DNA of 64,000 nt from Flavobacterium foetidum (GTDB taxonomy: Bacteria; Bacteroidota; Bacteroidia; Flavobacteriales; Flavobacteriaceae). How positions within the stretch are numbered: position 1 is the stretch's first letter; each line of letters begins with the position of its first letter. A program made the translations under genes and the position numbers. The notes under the pieces are model-generated. The model saw only the letters and a program-made list of their open reading frames with translations. It had not been told where the DNA came from and did not search any database. The stretch covers positions 1 through 64,000 of the forward strand of contig NZ_SJTF01000008.1 in the NCBI RefSeq assembly GCF_004634245.1, given 5' to 3'. Shown here piece after piece: positions 28,901 to 37,600 of this stretch.

Positions 28901-28995
28901 GTCTGGCTTATAGTTTTAAAAGAAATCAGGAAAAAAAGAATTCCTAAGCTTTTTAAAGATAAACTATGAAGATTCAAAATTGGTTTTGATAACAT
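25927..28995 (-). CDS. T9SS-exported protein A: DUF11-like head, shared C-terminal module
   Basis: A 1022-residue secreted protein. A signal peptide (ends SFKTISQ, about residue 31) is followed by about 260 residues of unrecognised beta-rich sequence, a DUF11-like domain (about 297-402; GDTVTYTFDIKNTGEVPVTN), an Ig/SprB-like unit (about 408-488), then the shared module from about residue 491: YDFTYWS, LLDKYYSYN, GYIVRAPQSYSTTVPA, WNLIGNPYPSAVDAE and GALYFWTHN. The last 100 residues (DFENIENGVYTSVKAK... NKKIIFN) look like a ChiA-type T9SS sorting signal, so the protein is exported across the outer membrane and attached or released. No enzymatic motif is seen. Confidence 0.85.
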   Translation of the reverse strand: MLSKPILNLHSLSLKSLGILFFLISFKTISQTTVTRIHTDWNGYWTSNSTTGVGNRPNTENNLLAFLWNGTTYSTGVNDATLTTRGVSFNAQKYRALKIQTIGIDPSTYFLQGAMIDGSNSTATLTPPLMGATSTGPELASRLTDGVNGLTLGTGIANIKAGTAEFKIGTNNLTISGIEDNIPDLIITQVAEPGGTPDSFRFVDASGATVGNSLSVSFGSVTAIGTYSLDLFRADNGAMAFTAAATRDIRIVGIETKSFGITPANASQVDRFIVTFSGNSDCAFIAFNTSSLKIAELSMIKRASIATCGKLGDTVTYTFDIKNTGEVPVTNISVTDLMPGLTITGNSIPSLAAGASTTLTGTYTITAADVAAGRITNTAKVTGTDPSLNIVEDISGQTYTDNIATVIDLLPPPTIGTVTNTTCSALGSVVLNNLPSGNWTLERTPGGVVTNGSGTTATITNIPVGTSYSFRVTNSTGCKSPSSTTFNITNQSSTTWNGTIWSNGTPDSSKGVTFSGPYTITSDLTACSLTVNSGVNLVVPTGVTLNITNAVTVSATGSLTFENNSSLVQINNVANTGNIVYRRITTPVRRYDFTYWSAPTYSASYKLNTLSSNTLLDKYYSYNATTQKWVINNYGTLTMMPGIGYIVRAPQSYSTTVPATFLASFVGVPNNGDIPVTTVTGNWNLIGNPYPSAVDAEDFIRINGLAGTNVGALYFWTHNTSPSAGIPGDKTNNYSSSDYAVFSLVGGVKTSNGAASVDGYIASGQSFFIQPTGTSVIFNNAMREAGHNTQFFKTNRTEKNRLWLNFSNNEGAFKQTLIGYIENATNKMDPNYDAVTMGANSYVDFYTINDTDNLTIQARALPFDDAEIIPLGYKTTFAGDFTIAIDQGEGLFANQAVYLEDKKTGTIHDLRNADYTFTSTVGTFTDRFVLRYTSKTLGNDDFENIENGVYTSVKAKTITINSSKENIKEVSIYNIAGQLVFTKKKINASELKINNLQMGEQVLLVKIILENDHAINKKIIFN

Positions 28996-29106
28996 GGGGT
29001 TGGGTCGGTTAAAGTTTCGTAATATTTCTTTTTCGTATTTTGAATGTTAATCAGTTATTGTATTTGATGTTTAGATTGACTCAATTCAGATTCCTTTTGA
29101 ACGCAC

Positions 29107-29137
29107 AAAAATCCGGCATGTTGATTGCCGGATTTTT
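29107..29137 (-). terminator. Terminator after T9SS cargo gene B
   Basis: AAAATCCGGCA/TGCCGGATTTTT around a short loop. It is located just past the stop of the minus-strand gene ending at 29153 and separates it from cargo gene A. Confidence 0.85.
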
Positions 29138-29152
29138 GATGGTTATTATTAT

Positions 29153-32100
29153 TTATCTGAAAATGATTTTCTTAGTAACAATATGACCATTTTCTAAGGT
29201 TACTTTTGCTAGCAAAACTTGTTCGGATACCTGCAGGTTGCTAATCTGCAGTTCCGTTGCCGTGACTTTTTTCTTGTTGTATACTTCCTGTCCTCCGATA
29301 TTATAAATAAGGACATCCTTAATGTTTTCTTTAGTCGAAGTGATGCTTACTGTTTTATCTTTTACCGCAATCAATATACTTTCTTCAATATTTTCAAAGT
29401 CTCCTGTTCCAAGAGTCTTAGAAGTATAGCGAAGAGCGAATCGATCTGCAAAAGTTCCCACCGTTGTTGTAAATGTATAGTCGGCAGTTCTTAGGTCATG
29501 GATTGTTCCCGTTTTCTTGTCTTCAAGATAAACAGCCTGCTCTGCAAAAAATCCATCAGTATGATCGATTCCGATTGTGAAATTCCCCGCTACTGTAGTC
29601 TTGTATCCAAGAGGAACAATATCGGCTTTGTCAAAAGGAAGCGCACGTGCTTGGATAGTTAAAAGATCTTTATCGTTTATGCTGTAGAAATCAATATAAC
29701 TGTTGCCTGCCATCGTCAAGGCATCGTAATTTGTATCCATGCCGTTAGTTGCATTTTCAACGTATCCAATAAGAGCCTGCTTAAATGCTCCCTGTGCGTT
29801 GGTGAAATTCAGCCATAGACGGTTTTTCTCAATTTTAGAAGTCTTAGCTGTTTTAAAGAACTGAGCGTTATTCCCTCCCACTCGCATGCTGTTGTTGAAG
29901 ACAATTGAGTTTCCGGCTGGCTGTATAAAGAAACCTTGTCCAGCGGCGATGTAACCATTCGGGCTAGCTGCACCGCTTGTTGTCGCAACACTACCAGTAA
30001 GACTGAATACCGCATAATCGTTGCTGGTGTAGTTGTTTGTAGCGTTACCGCTAACGGCACTGCTTGGAGGCGAGTTATGCGTCCAGAAGTACAAAGCTCC
30101 GATATCAGTTCCGGCAAGGTGGTTTACATCTATCCATTCTTCAGCATCAAGAGCAGAAGGATACGGATTCCCAATAAGGTTCCAATTTCCTGAAACTGGG
30201 TGTATTGTATAAGGCCCATTGTTTGGCGTACCGATAAACGATCCAGTGTAAACAGCAGGAACAGTCGTACTGTAAGATTGAGGAGCTCTCACGATATAGC
30301 CAACTCCGTATTCCATATTGACATTTCCGTAGTTTTTAATTACCCATTTCTGTCCAGCTGCATCATAACTGTAATATTTGTCCAGCAATGTATTTGGCGA
30401 CAAATTATGAAGAGTGTTGTCTGCACCTGTCACTGGCGTTGACCAGTAGGTAAAATCATAACGTCTTACTGGCTGGGTATTTCGTTTGTAAGTAATATAA
30501 CCGTTGTTTGTCGCATTGGTAGTCTGAATCAAGCTCGAATTGTTTTCGAATACCAATTGGCCCGTTCCTAAAACCGTTACGGCATTTGTAACTTGCATAG
30601 TATTGTTTGAACCAACAGTCAACGACGCTTGATCATTAACCGTTAATGAATAAGCATAATACGTTCCAGTACTTGCAGCAAGAAGAGGTTTAACCGCTAC
30701 GTTCGGAATTTCAACACAGTCTGTTGCTGTCGGTACTCCTGAAGGAGTCCAGTTTGAAGGAGTGTTCCAAGAAGTGCTTGTGCTTCCGTTCCATACTTTT
30801 CCTGCTGGTGGGGTTATGGTGATAACAGTTGCTGGAGAGATGCATCCCGTGCTTGTGTTTTTAACCGTAACATTATATGAACCTGCGGTTAAGTTTGTAA
30901 ATACACCAGAAGTATTAGTGTAACTGGTTCCGTCAATGCTGTATGTGAATCCAGTTCCCGAAGCAGGATCTGTCACAGTAATTGTACCTGTATTATCTGC
31001 ACAGCTTGGCTGTTTTGTAGCAGAAGCAGTTGGTGCATTTGCGGCATCACCTGGCGCAGTTGAAGGTATAAAGTTAACATTCATAAGAGCGTCTCCCGCA
31101 TCTTCTTGTAAACGCACTTCTATTTCAGAATCAGCACCAAGATCGTAAGTTGTATTGTTTACTGCTGCGGTATTATTGTTGATGTTTCCACCGGCTGTGT
31201 AAATTAAAGTTCCGTTATGGTAAATTCGAAGATTATCATCGCAATTTGCTACAACGATTCTATATCTTCCGCAAGGGAAACCTTTTCTTTTATAGCTTAT
31301 AGTAAAATTATCTACAGGAACCGGTGCCCCGCTCCATCCAGTTGCTGAATACGGTGAAACAGCTCTATTCCAAAAAGCGGTAGTAGCAATGTTAAGATTA
31401 TTGTCTACATAACTTCCAGCATAACTGTAAGCAGGAAGGTCAAGATTTGCTAGAGTATAACCGTAAACATTCCATTTGTCAATACCAGGAGGATTGCTAG
31501 CACCCAAAACAGTACTAATAATTCCATAAGAAAATGAAACCCTGCTTGCGCCTCCCATTTCAAAATATTCTAAAACAAAATCGTGTTGTCCAGCACTTAA
31601 TGTTACTTGTGCGGCATATGAGTTATAGCCATGTCCAGTATATGAATTTGCCGGAGCAACATTCACCAAGGTACCGTCAATATACAAACGCACACCATCA
31701 TCTCCGCCAATGGTAAAGTTGTAAATACCAGCGGCAGTCGTAGTTCTCATTTTGTAGCGAACAAAGAAATTATCACTTGGAGGAGTGTCACAATTTATAG
31801 TTCTTGTAACACCATTTACAGCTCCATTTCCAATATTTCTATCAAATAGCGCGTTTTCGGTTACAGTTCCAATATAAGTTGAAGTTGAAGAAACAGGCAC
31901 TGTATTTGGATTAGCCGGATTCGGATTTGCTCCGGTCCAATTGTAAACATATCCAATCCATGAGTTTGTTCCAAAGGTATTTTGGTCACCTGTTGGTGTA
32001 CATGCTACTACTTCATCAGCACCCATGTAAGGTTTTACTCTTGCTTCTCCGTCTATATCTGTTGTGACTGTTGAAATTAATTGACCTGCAAGCGAATTGT

Positions 32101-33478
32101 TTGCTGCACTTGTAGTATTTAAGTGGAAATCAGATAAAAATACTGGTGCAGAATTTACGGAATTAGCATCTTTTCCTGTATTTGTTTTCCAGTTTGCAAA
32201 GGATGTAGTGGCTTGCCCAGAAATTTTTGCGTTAAAATTTGATGCATTATTTGTTACGTAATGACAGTTATAGTTTAATGTTGTAACTCCAACAGCTGAA
32301 AAGAAGGAATATTGTGTTCCAGTTGATTGTGAATTGTAAAATATATTATTTCTAATATCATAGTTAGACCCACCCTCTAAGTATAAACATGAAGAATATG
32401 CACTTGCATTTGCATAATTCATTACAATAGTATTGTGATAAATATTATAACCTGAACCTGATTTTATATAAACGCCCTGACCTTTATTATGATAGTTATA
32501 ATCATTATTATCAGTTGTAGTGTTGTAAACATTACTGATAATATTATTATATATTGTTGTACTAGTGTTGTTATCTATAAATATTCCTGCTGTAGAACTT
32601 CCGTTGTTATATATATTATTTGCAATATCGCTGATTTTATTATTTGAGATTGTACCTGAACTACTTCCTACTATGGTAATCCCTGAAGCGGTTCTGCTGT
32701 TGTAATTCGAATTTTTTCTAATTCCGGATATTAGATTTTTATCAATTGTATATCCGTTCACATTACTCAAATAGATACCCAACGATGGTTTATTAGCATC
32801 TGTGGTAGACCCAATTGTATTTTCTGATATTGTCCAGTTGATTGTGTTATTGTTGTTTGAACCATCAACAAAAACTGCTTGGCTCACATTTGTAAAAGTT
32901 ACTTTAGAAACAGTGTTGTTGGAATTAACACCTGTACTACCAAAAGAATTTCCACCTGCAAAAACTCCTATAGTATATACATCTTTTGTAGTATCAACAA
33001 CATTCAGCTGAATTGTCAGATTCCTGATAATATTATTATCTGCATTGCTATTAAGAGCGATTCCAGCCTTAGTTGTTTCGGGGCTTGCGTTATAGGTGTT
33101 GTAAATTCTTAATCTATTATCTGTCGTTGAATCATTTCCGTCAATAATTATATTATCTGCTCCATTGAAAGTTATCATGGGACCAGCAACCGCACCAGAA
33201 ATTACCACATTACTACCAGAAGCAGGTCTAATTGTTAATCTATTGGTAGAACTTGTACCGCTAAATTGATTAATAGTAAGCGTTGAAGTAATAGTTTGAT
33301 TTTGATTTAATAAAAACACAACAGGTCCAGATACTCCTACTGAATTAATTCGAGCAATTGCATTTTGCAAAGTATTAAAAGGCGCTGCATTTCCGGAATT
33401 AATAGTATACGTTCCATTTAAGGCTTGTGCAAACCCAAAAAAGGGTAACAATAAAAATAAAAGTAAAGTTTTCTTCAT
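29153..33478 (-). CDS. T9SS-exported protein B: beta-helix and PA14-like head, shared C-terminal module
   Basis: A 1441-residue secreted protein. Signal peptide MKKTLLLFLLLPFFGFAQ. Residues about 20-480 form a right-handed beta-helix, rich in N-stacks and NTISN/NKISDIANNIYNN-type coils. About 500-660 is PA14-like (GGDDGVRLYIDGTLV), then another jelly-roll-like stretch and an SprB-like repeat (about 820-890). The shared module fills about 893-1441 and ends ENGHIVTKKIIFR, a T9SS signal. Beta-helix plus PA14 suggests glycan binding or processing at the surface, but no catalytic residues are identifiable. It is divergent from recX and carries part of a large inverted repeat shared with protein C. 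Confidence 0.86.
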   Translation of the reverse strand: MKKTLLLFLLLPFFGFAQALNGTYTINSGNAAPFNTLQNAIARINSVGVSGPVVFLLNQNQTITSTLTINQFSGTSSTNRLTIRPASGSNVVISGAVAGPMITFNGADNIIIDGNDSTTDNRLRIYNTYNASPETTKAGIALNSNADNNIIRNLTIQLNVVDTTKDVYTIGVFAGGNSFGSTGVNSNNTVSKVTFTNVSQAVFVDGSNNNNTINWTISENTIGSTTDANKPSLGIYLSNVNGYTIDKNLISGIRKNSNYNSRTASGITIVGSSSGTISNNKISDIANNIYNNGSSTAGIFIDNNTSTTIYNNIISNVYNTTTDNNDYNYHNKGQGVYIKSGSGYNIYHNTIVMNYANASAYSSCLYLEGGSNYDIRNNIFYNSQSTGTQYSFFSAVGVTTLNYNCHYVTNNASNFNAKISGQATTSFANWKTNTGKDANSVNSAPVFLSDFHLNTTSAANNSLAGQLISTVTTDIDGEARVKPYMGADEVVACTPTGDQNTFGTNSWIGYVYNWTGANPNPANPNTVPVSSTSTYIGTVTENALFDRNIGNGAVNGVTRTINCDTPPSDNFFVRYKMRTTTAAGIYNFTIGGDDGVRLYIDGTLVNVAPANSYTGHGYNSYAAQVTLSAGQHDFVLEYFEMGGASRVSFSYGIISTVLGASNPPGIDKWNVYGYTLANLDLPAYSYAGSYVDNNLNIATTAFWNRAVSPYSATGWSGAPVPVDNFTISYKRKGFPCGRYRIVVANCDDNLRIYHNGTLIYTAGGNINNNTAAVNNTTYDLGADSEIEVRLQEDAGDALMNVNFIPSTAPGDAANAPTASATKQPSCADNTGTITVTDPASGTGFTYSIDGTSYTNTSGVFTNLTAGSYNVTVKNTSTGCISPATVITITPPAGKVWNGSTSTSWNTPSNWTPSGVPTATDCVEIPNVAVKPLLAASTGTYYAYSLTVNDQASLTVGSNNTMQVTNAVTVLGTGQLVFENNSSLIQTTNATNNGYITYKRNTQPVRRYDFTYWSTPVTGADNTLHNLSPNTLLDKYYSYDAAGQKWVIKNYGNVNMEYGVGYIVRAPQSYSTTVPAVYTGSFIGTPNNGPYTIHPVSGNWNLIGNPYPSALDAEEWIDVNHLAGTDIGALYFWTHNSPPSSAVSGNATNNYTSNDYAVFSLTGSVATTSGAASPNGYIAAGQGFFIQPAGNSIVFNNSMRVGGNNAQFFKTAKTSKIEKNRLWLNFTNAQGAFKQALIGYVENATNGMDTNYDALTMAGNSYIDFYSINDKDLLTIQARALPFDKADIVPLGYKTTVAGNFTIGIDHTDGFFAEQAVYLEDKKTGTIHDLRTADYTFTTTVGTFADRFALRYTSKTLGTGDFENIEESILIAVKDKTVSITSTKENIKDVLIYNIGGQEVYNKKKVTATELQISNLQVSEQVLLAKVTLENGHIVTKKIIFR
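30353..30552 (-). repeat. Inverted repeat arm (pairs with 38561-38760)
   Basis: These 200 bases on the minus strand read identically to 38561-38760 on the plus strand, within the shared module of proteins B and C. Strong similarity extends well beyond this exact block toward the 3' ends of both genes. Confidence 0.88.
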
Positions 33479-33881
33479 GTTAAATGTTTTCTATCAGGTT
33501 GTTATGCTGGCATAAGATTTTGATGCGTCGCAAAGATAGATACATCTACGTGCGGGAAATAGTTAGGGTTTTAAGAATGGCTATATAATCGATGAAATGT
33601 TAATAAAATCGACAAAATACACGCCAAAAAATCGCTTTTGCCGTTTATTCTTATAAAATGTTAAAATTTATTATAGGAATAATCTCAAAAAATATGCTTT
33701 TTTTAGTTGTATTTTTTAACTTTTAGTCGTAAAAATGCGAGTTTGAGTATAAAATCCTCAAATTTGGAATAAATTACAACCAAAAGTAGTATTGTGTTTC
33801 GTCAGGAATTTAATACAGTATTGAGTGTAAGGAGCAAAATTTGTTAAAAAATGAAAATTTGGTAAAAAGTTCAACAAAAAA
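33479..33881. other. Intergenic region between cargo gene B and recX
   Basis: About 400 AT-rich bases. The right part lies downstream of recX (stop at 33882) and the left part is the leader of cargo gene B with its -7 box at 33531-33538. There is no clear terminator, RNA gene or ORF. Confidence 0.5.
33531..33538 (-). promoter_or_regulatory. -7 element of T9SS cargo gene B
   Basis: TATCTTTG on the minus strand, the same 8-mer as the atpD -7 box, 53 bases before the ATG at 33478. No exact -33 TTG at the normal distance. Confidence 0.5.
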
Positions 33882-34358
33882 TTAATCCTTTTTTTCTTCA
33901 AATTCTTTCATTTTTTCATAAATCAGATTACTTTCATAACCTCTTCGAAGCAGATAGTCGCAGAATTTTTGTCTTTTTTTAAGAGGATTTTTTTCTGACA
34001 AATTGCCCCAATGACGTTCGGCAAGATTCTCAAAAGTTTCAAAATATTCTTCAGTAGAAATTTCTTTCAAAGCTAAATTTATATTTGTTGCTGAAATTTT
34101 TCGAGCTTTAAGTTCGCTAGTAATTCTCAGCTTACCCCAGTGTTTTATGCGGTGTTTGCCTCTTGCGAAGCTGCAGGCGAAGCGAGTTTCATTTAAAAAA
34201 TTTCCTTCAATAAGCTTTACAATGATCAAATCTATTTCGTCAGAATTCATTTTCAAGCTGTATAATTTTGCCACCACTTCTTCATGACAACGTTCCTGAT
34301 AAGCACAAAAATTTTCCAATTTTTGTAAAGCTTCTTTTGGTGTTATAATGTCTTTCAT
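33882..34358 (-). CDS. recX: Regulatory protein RecX
   Basis: A 158-residue RecX-family protein: ALQKLENFCAYQERCHEEV, LIEGNFLNETRFACSFARGK, HWGKLRITSELKARKIS and KFCDYLLRRGYESNLIYE. RecX binds RecA filaments and modulates recombinase activity. recA is not beside it, and it is the only housekeeping gene inside the cluster of giant secreted-protein genes. Its position suggests that the cargo genes accumulated around it. Confidence 0.93.
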   Translation of the reverse strand: MKDIITPKEALQKLENFCAYQERCHEEVVAKLYSLKMNSDEIDLIIVKLIEGNFLNETRFACSFARGKHRIKHWGKLRITSELKARKISATNINLALKEISTEEYFETFENLAERHWGNLSEKNPLKKRQKFCDYLLRRGYESNLIYEKMKEFEEKKD

Positions 34359-34409
34359 CGGCTTTTTCTTTCTTTTTAACGATTAAATGTGAATTATTGC
34401 ATTTGATAG

Positions 34410-34417
34410 CAAAATTA
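34410..34417 (-). promoter_or_regulatory. recX -7 element
   Basis: TAATTTTG on the minus strand fits TAnnTTTG and lies 52 bases before the recX ATG at 34358. No -33 TTG could be assigned. Confidence 0.45.
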
Positions 34418-34620
34418 TTCTAAAATTTGTTAATATTTGTAAAAAAGAAAGAATGCAAAAAATTCGGCCAACCACCGAATCGACATTTTTTTGCCTCTAA
34501 AATTTTAACAAATGTTCAATAAGTTTCAAAACGAGATTTGAACATTAAAATTAGATAAAAAACGCTCGAATTTCATTTTTCTTTTTTACGCCCAAAAACA
34601 AATTTATCACATAATACCAC

Positions 34621-37600
34621 ATGCCTATGAAACGAAAATTACTTTTGTTCGTTATCTTTATTGTTTTTCCTTGTGTAACTTTTGCGCAGTCTATTTGGAA
34701 CAATCCAATAACGGGAACTAATCCTAACTCAGCAAATCCTTATACTACTGGACAAACTGTTGCATCAAATCTTACTGCTTTAGGAATTGGGAGGTCACCT
34801 AACTTAACTGGTTCTCCTGCAAATGATCGATATAATGCTACTGGTTGGGGTACTTCTTTTAACGCGAATAATTATTTTGAATTTACTTTAACTCCAACTG
34901 CTGGATATAAAATAGATTTTAACAGTCTAGTTTATACAAGTACTTCTAATAATATTTCAGGTGTTTCTGTTAGGTCTAGTATTGATGGATTTGCTTCAGA
35001 TATCGCAACTCTTGGCGTTGGTGGTGGAACTGTGTCGTTGAGTGGATCCTCATTTCAAAATGTTGGAACAATAATAAAGTTTAGAATATATGCTTGGGGT
35101 AGCGGGGTATCAAGAACTTTTAGTATAGATAACTTTACTTTCAATGGTAACGTTTCATGTATTGCATCACCAACAACTACGGGAACAAGTATTTGTCAAG
35201 GCGATTCGGGGGTCGTGAGTGCCACATTCTCTCCAGGGACTGGAGTTACGACAAATACATTTTCAGGTTCTTGGAATGCTGCCACCGATCCTACTGCAAG
35301 AATCATTACGACATCTATGCAGAATAATACTAATTGTGGATTTGCCAATGTAGTAAGAAATTATACTGCAACTACTTTTACTGTAGATGTATCTGGAACT
35401 TATACTTTTAAGATGACAGACACTTCAGATTATGATGGGATGGCTTATATCTATAGTGAAGGGCTTACTCCTGGTACATGTGGTACAGGATGGGTAGTAG
35501 GAGATGATGACGTAGATGGCTCTCAACGTGAGCCTAGAATGACTCCTTCATTAACTGCAGGAGTAGTTTATACATTGATTTCTACAACTTATTCAAATGT
35601 TGGTGGAACCTACACAGGCAATTATTCTTGGACTGTTACGCCTCCGAGCGGTGGTCAGGTAACTTTGGCGACCGTAGGATGGTATACACAACCAAGCGGA
35701 GGTTCTTTAATAGGGACAGGCTCACCTTTTAACCCAGTAGGTGTGGCAAACTCAGGTTTGCCAAATACAAATACACCAGGAACTTATTCTTTTTATGCAT
35801 CAGCTGGTGGAACATGTAGCGGAAGGACGGTTGCAAACTTTGTTATTAGTGCAAAACCTGTAATTTCGGCTATGACTGCTTCAATTTGTTCCGATGGAAA
35901 CTTTTCGGTGACGCCAGTAAATGGTACTAACGGAACTGTGCCATCAGGTACAACCTACAGTTGGCCTATACCAACAATGCCAGCTGGAGTAAAAGGTGGT
36001 GTTGCAGGAAGTGGCGCGTCTGTTATTTCTGGTACTCTTACCAATTTCAGTACAACTGCACAAAATGTTGTTTATACAGTAACGCCTTTAACGGGAAGCT
36101 GCTCAGGAACGCCATTTACTGTTACAGTAACTGTAAATCCGGGGGATGTTAATAACAGAATTACCCTAGCTGGTTCAACCCAAATTTGTAATCAGGTACA
36201 AGAATATAACAACCTTACTTTGACTGCCCCGACAGGAAATTATTTTAACAATGTAAGTTTCGCAAGTTATGGTTTGCCAAACGGAAGCTGCGGTTCATTT
36301 ACTGTAAATAATTCATGTCATTCTACTTTGAGTCAATCAGTTGCGGAGAGTTATCTTTTAGGAAATTCAAATACGGTTACTATTGCCGCTTCAAATAGTG
36401 TTTTTGATGATGGATGTGTTGGTCTAGAAAAGAGATTGTATATCGCTGCTAATTACTCACAGCCGATATGTTCAGGAACTGTACCGGGAACAATTTCAGG
36501 AAGTCTTCCTACAGGAACAGTTACTTCCTATTTATGGGAAACAAGTACTAGTGCTTCTGGAGTTTTTTCAAATGCTCCAGGAACCAACAATACTCAAAAT
36601 TATACTCCAACAGTGGCTATAACTCAGGATACTTGGTTTAGAAGAAAAGTTACTATTAATGGTTGTACAAATATTTCAGGATTGGTATTGGTAAAGGTTA
36701 CTCCATTGCCAACAATTACACATTCAACTACTGCAACAGCTATATGTGCGGGTACAGTCAGTACAGCTTTGAGTTATTCGGCTGTAACAGGAACACCGAC
36801 ATCTTACAGCATTGTTTGGAATTCGACTCCAGCAAATTCATTTCTTCCAGTTTCGAATGCTTCATTAACAACAACTCCTATAAATATTGCGATTCCGGCT
36901 GCAGCCAATCCAGGGACTTACACAGGAACACTTACTGTAAGAAATGCAAATGGATGTACAAGTACTGGAACAACTTTTACTGTGACCGTAAATCCAAATT
37001 TGCCAGCCAGTGTTAGTATTGCGGCTTCTCCAGCAGGAGCAATTTGTGCGGGCACTTCGGTAACATTTACTGCAACTCCGACAAATGGAGGAACCGCACC
37101 AACATACCAATGGTACAATGGCGCAAGCTTGATTCCGAGTGCTACAAATTCAACTTACACAACCACAGGACTTGCAAACGGAAATGCAATCACGGTTCGC
37201 ATGACATCCAATGCTTCACCTTGTTTGACCGGAAGTCCGGCAACTTCGAATGCGATAAACATGACCGTAAATCCAAATTTGCCAGCCAGTGTTAGTATTG
37301 CTGCTTCTCCAGCAGGAGCAATTTGTGCGGGCACTTCGGTAACATTTACTGCAACTCCGACAAATGGAGGAACGGCACCAACATACCAATGGTACAATGG
37401 AGCAAGTTTGATTCCGAGTGCTACAAATTCAACTTACACGACTACAGGACTTGCAAACGGAAATGCAATCACGGTTCGTATGACATCCAATGCTTCACCT
37501 TGTTTGACCGGAAGTCCGGCAACTTCGAATGCGATAAATATGACCGTAAATCCAAATTTGCCAGCCAGTGTTAGTATTGCGGCTTCTCCAGCAGGAGCAA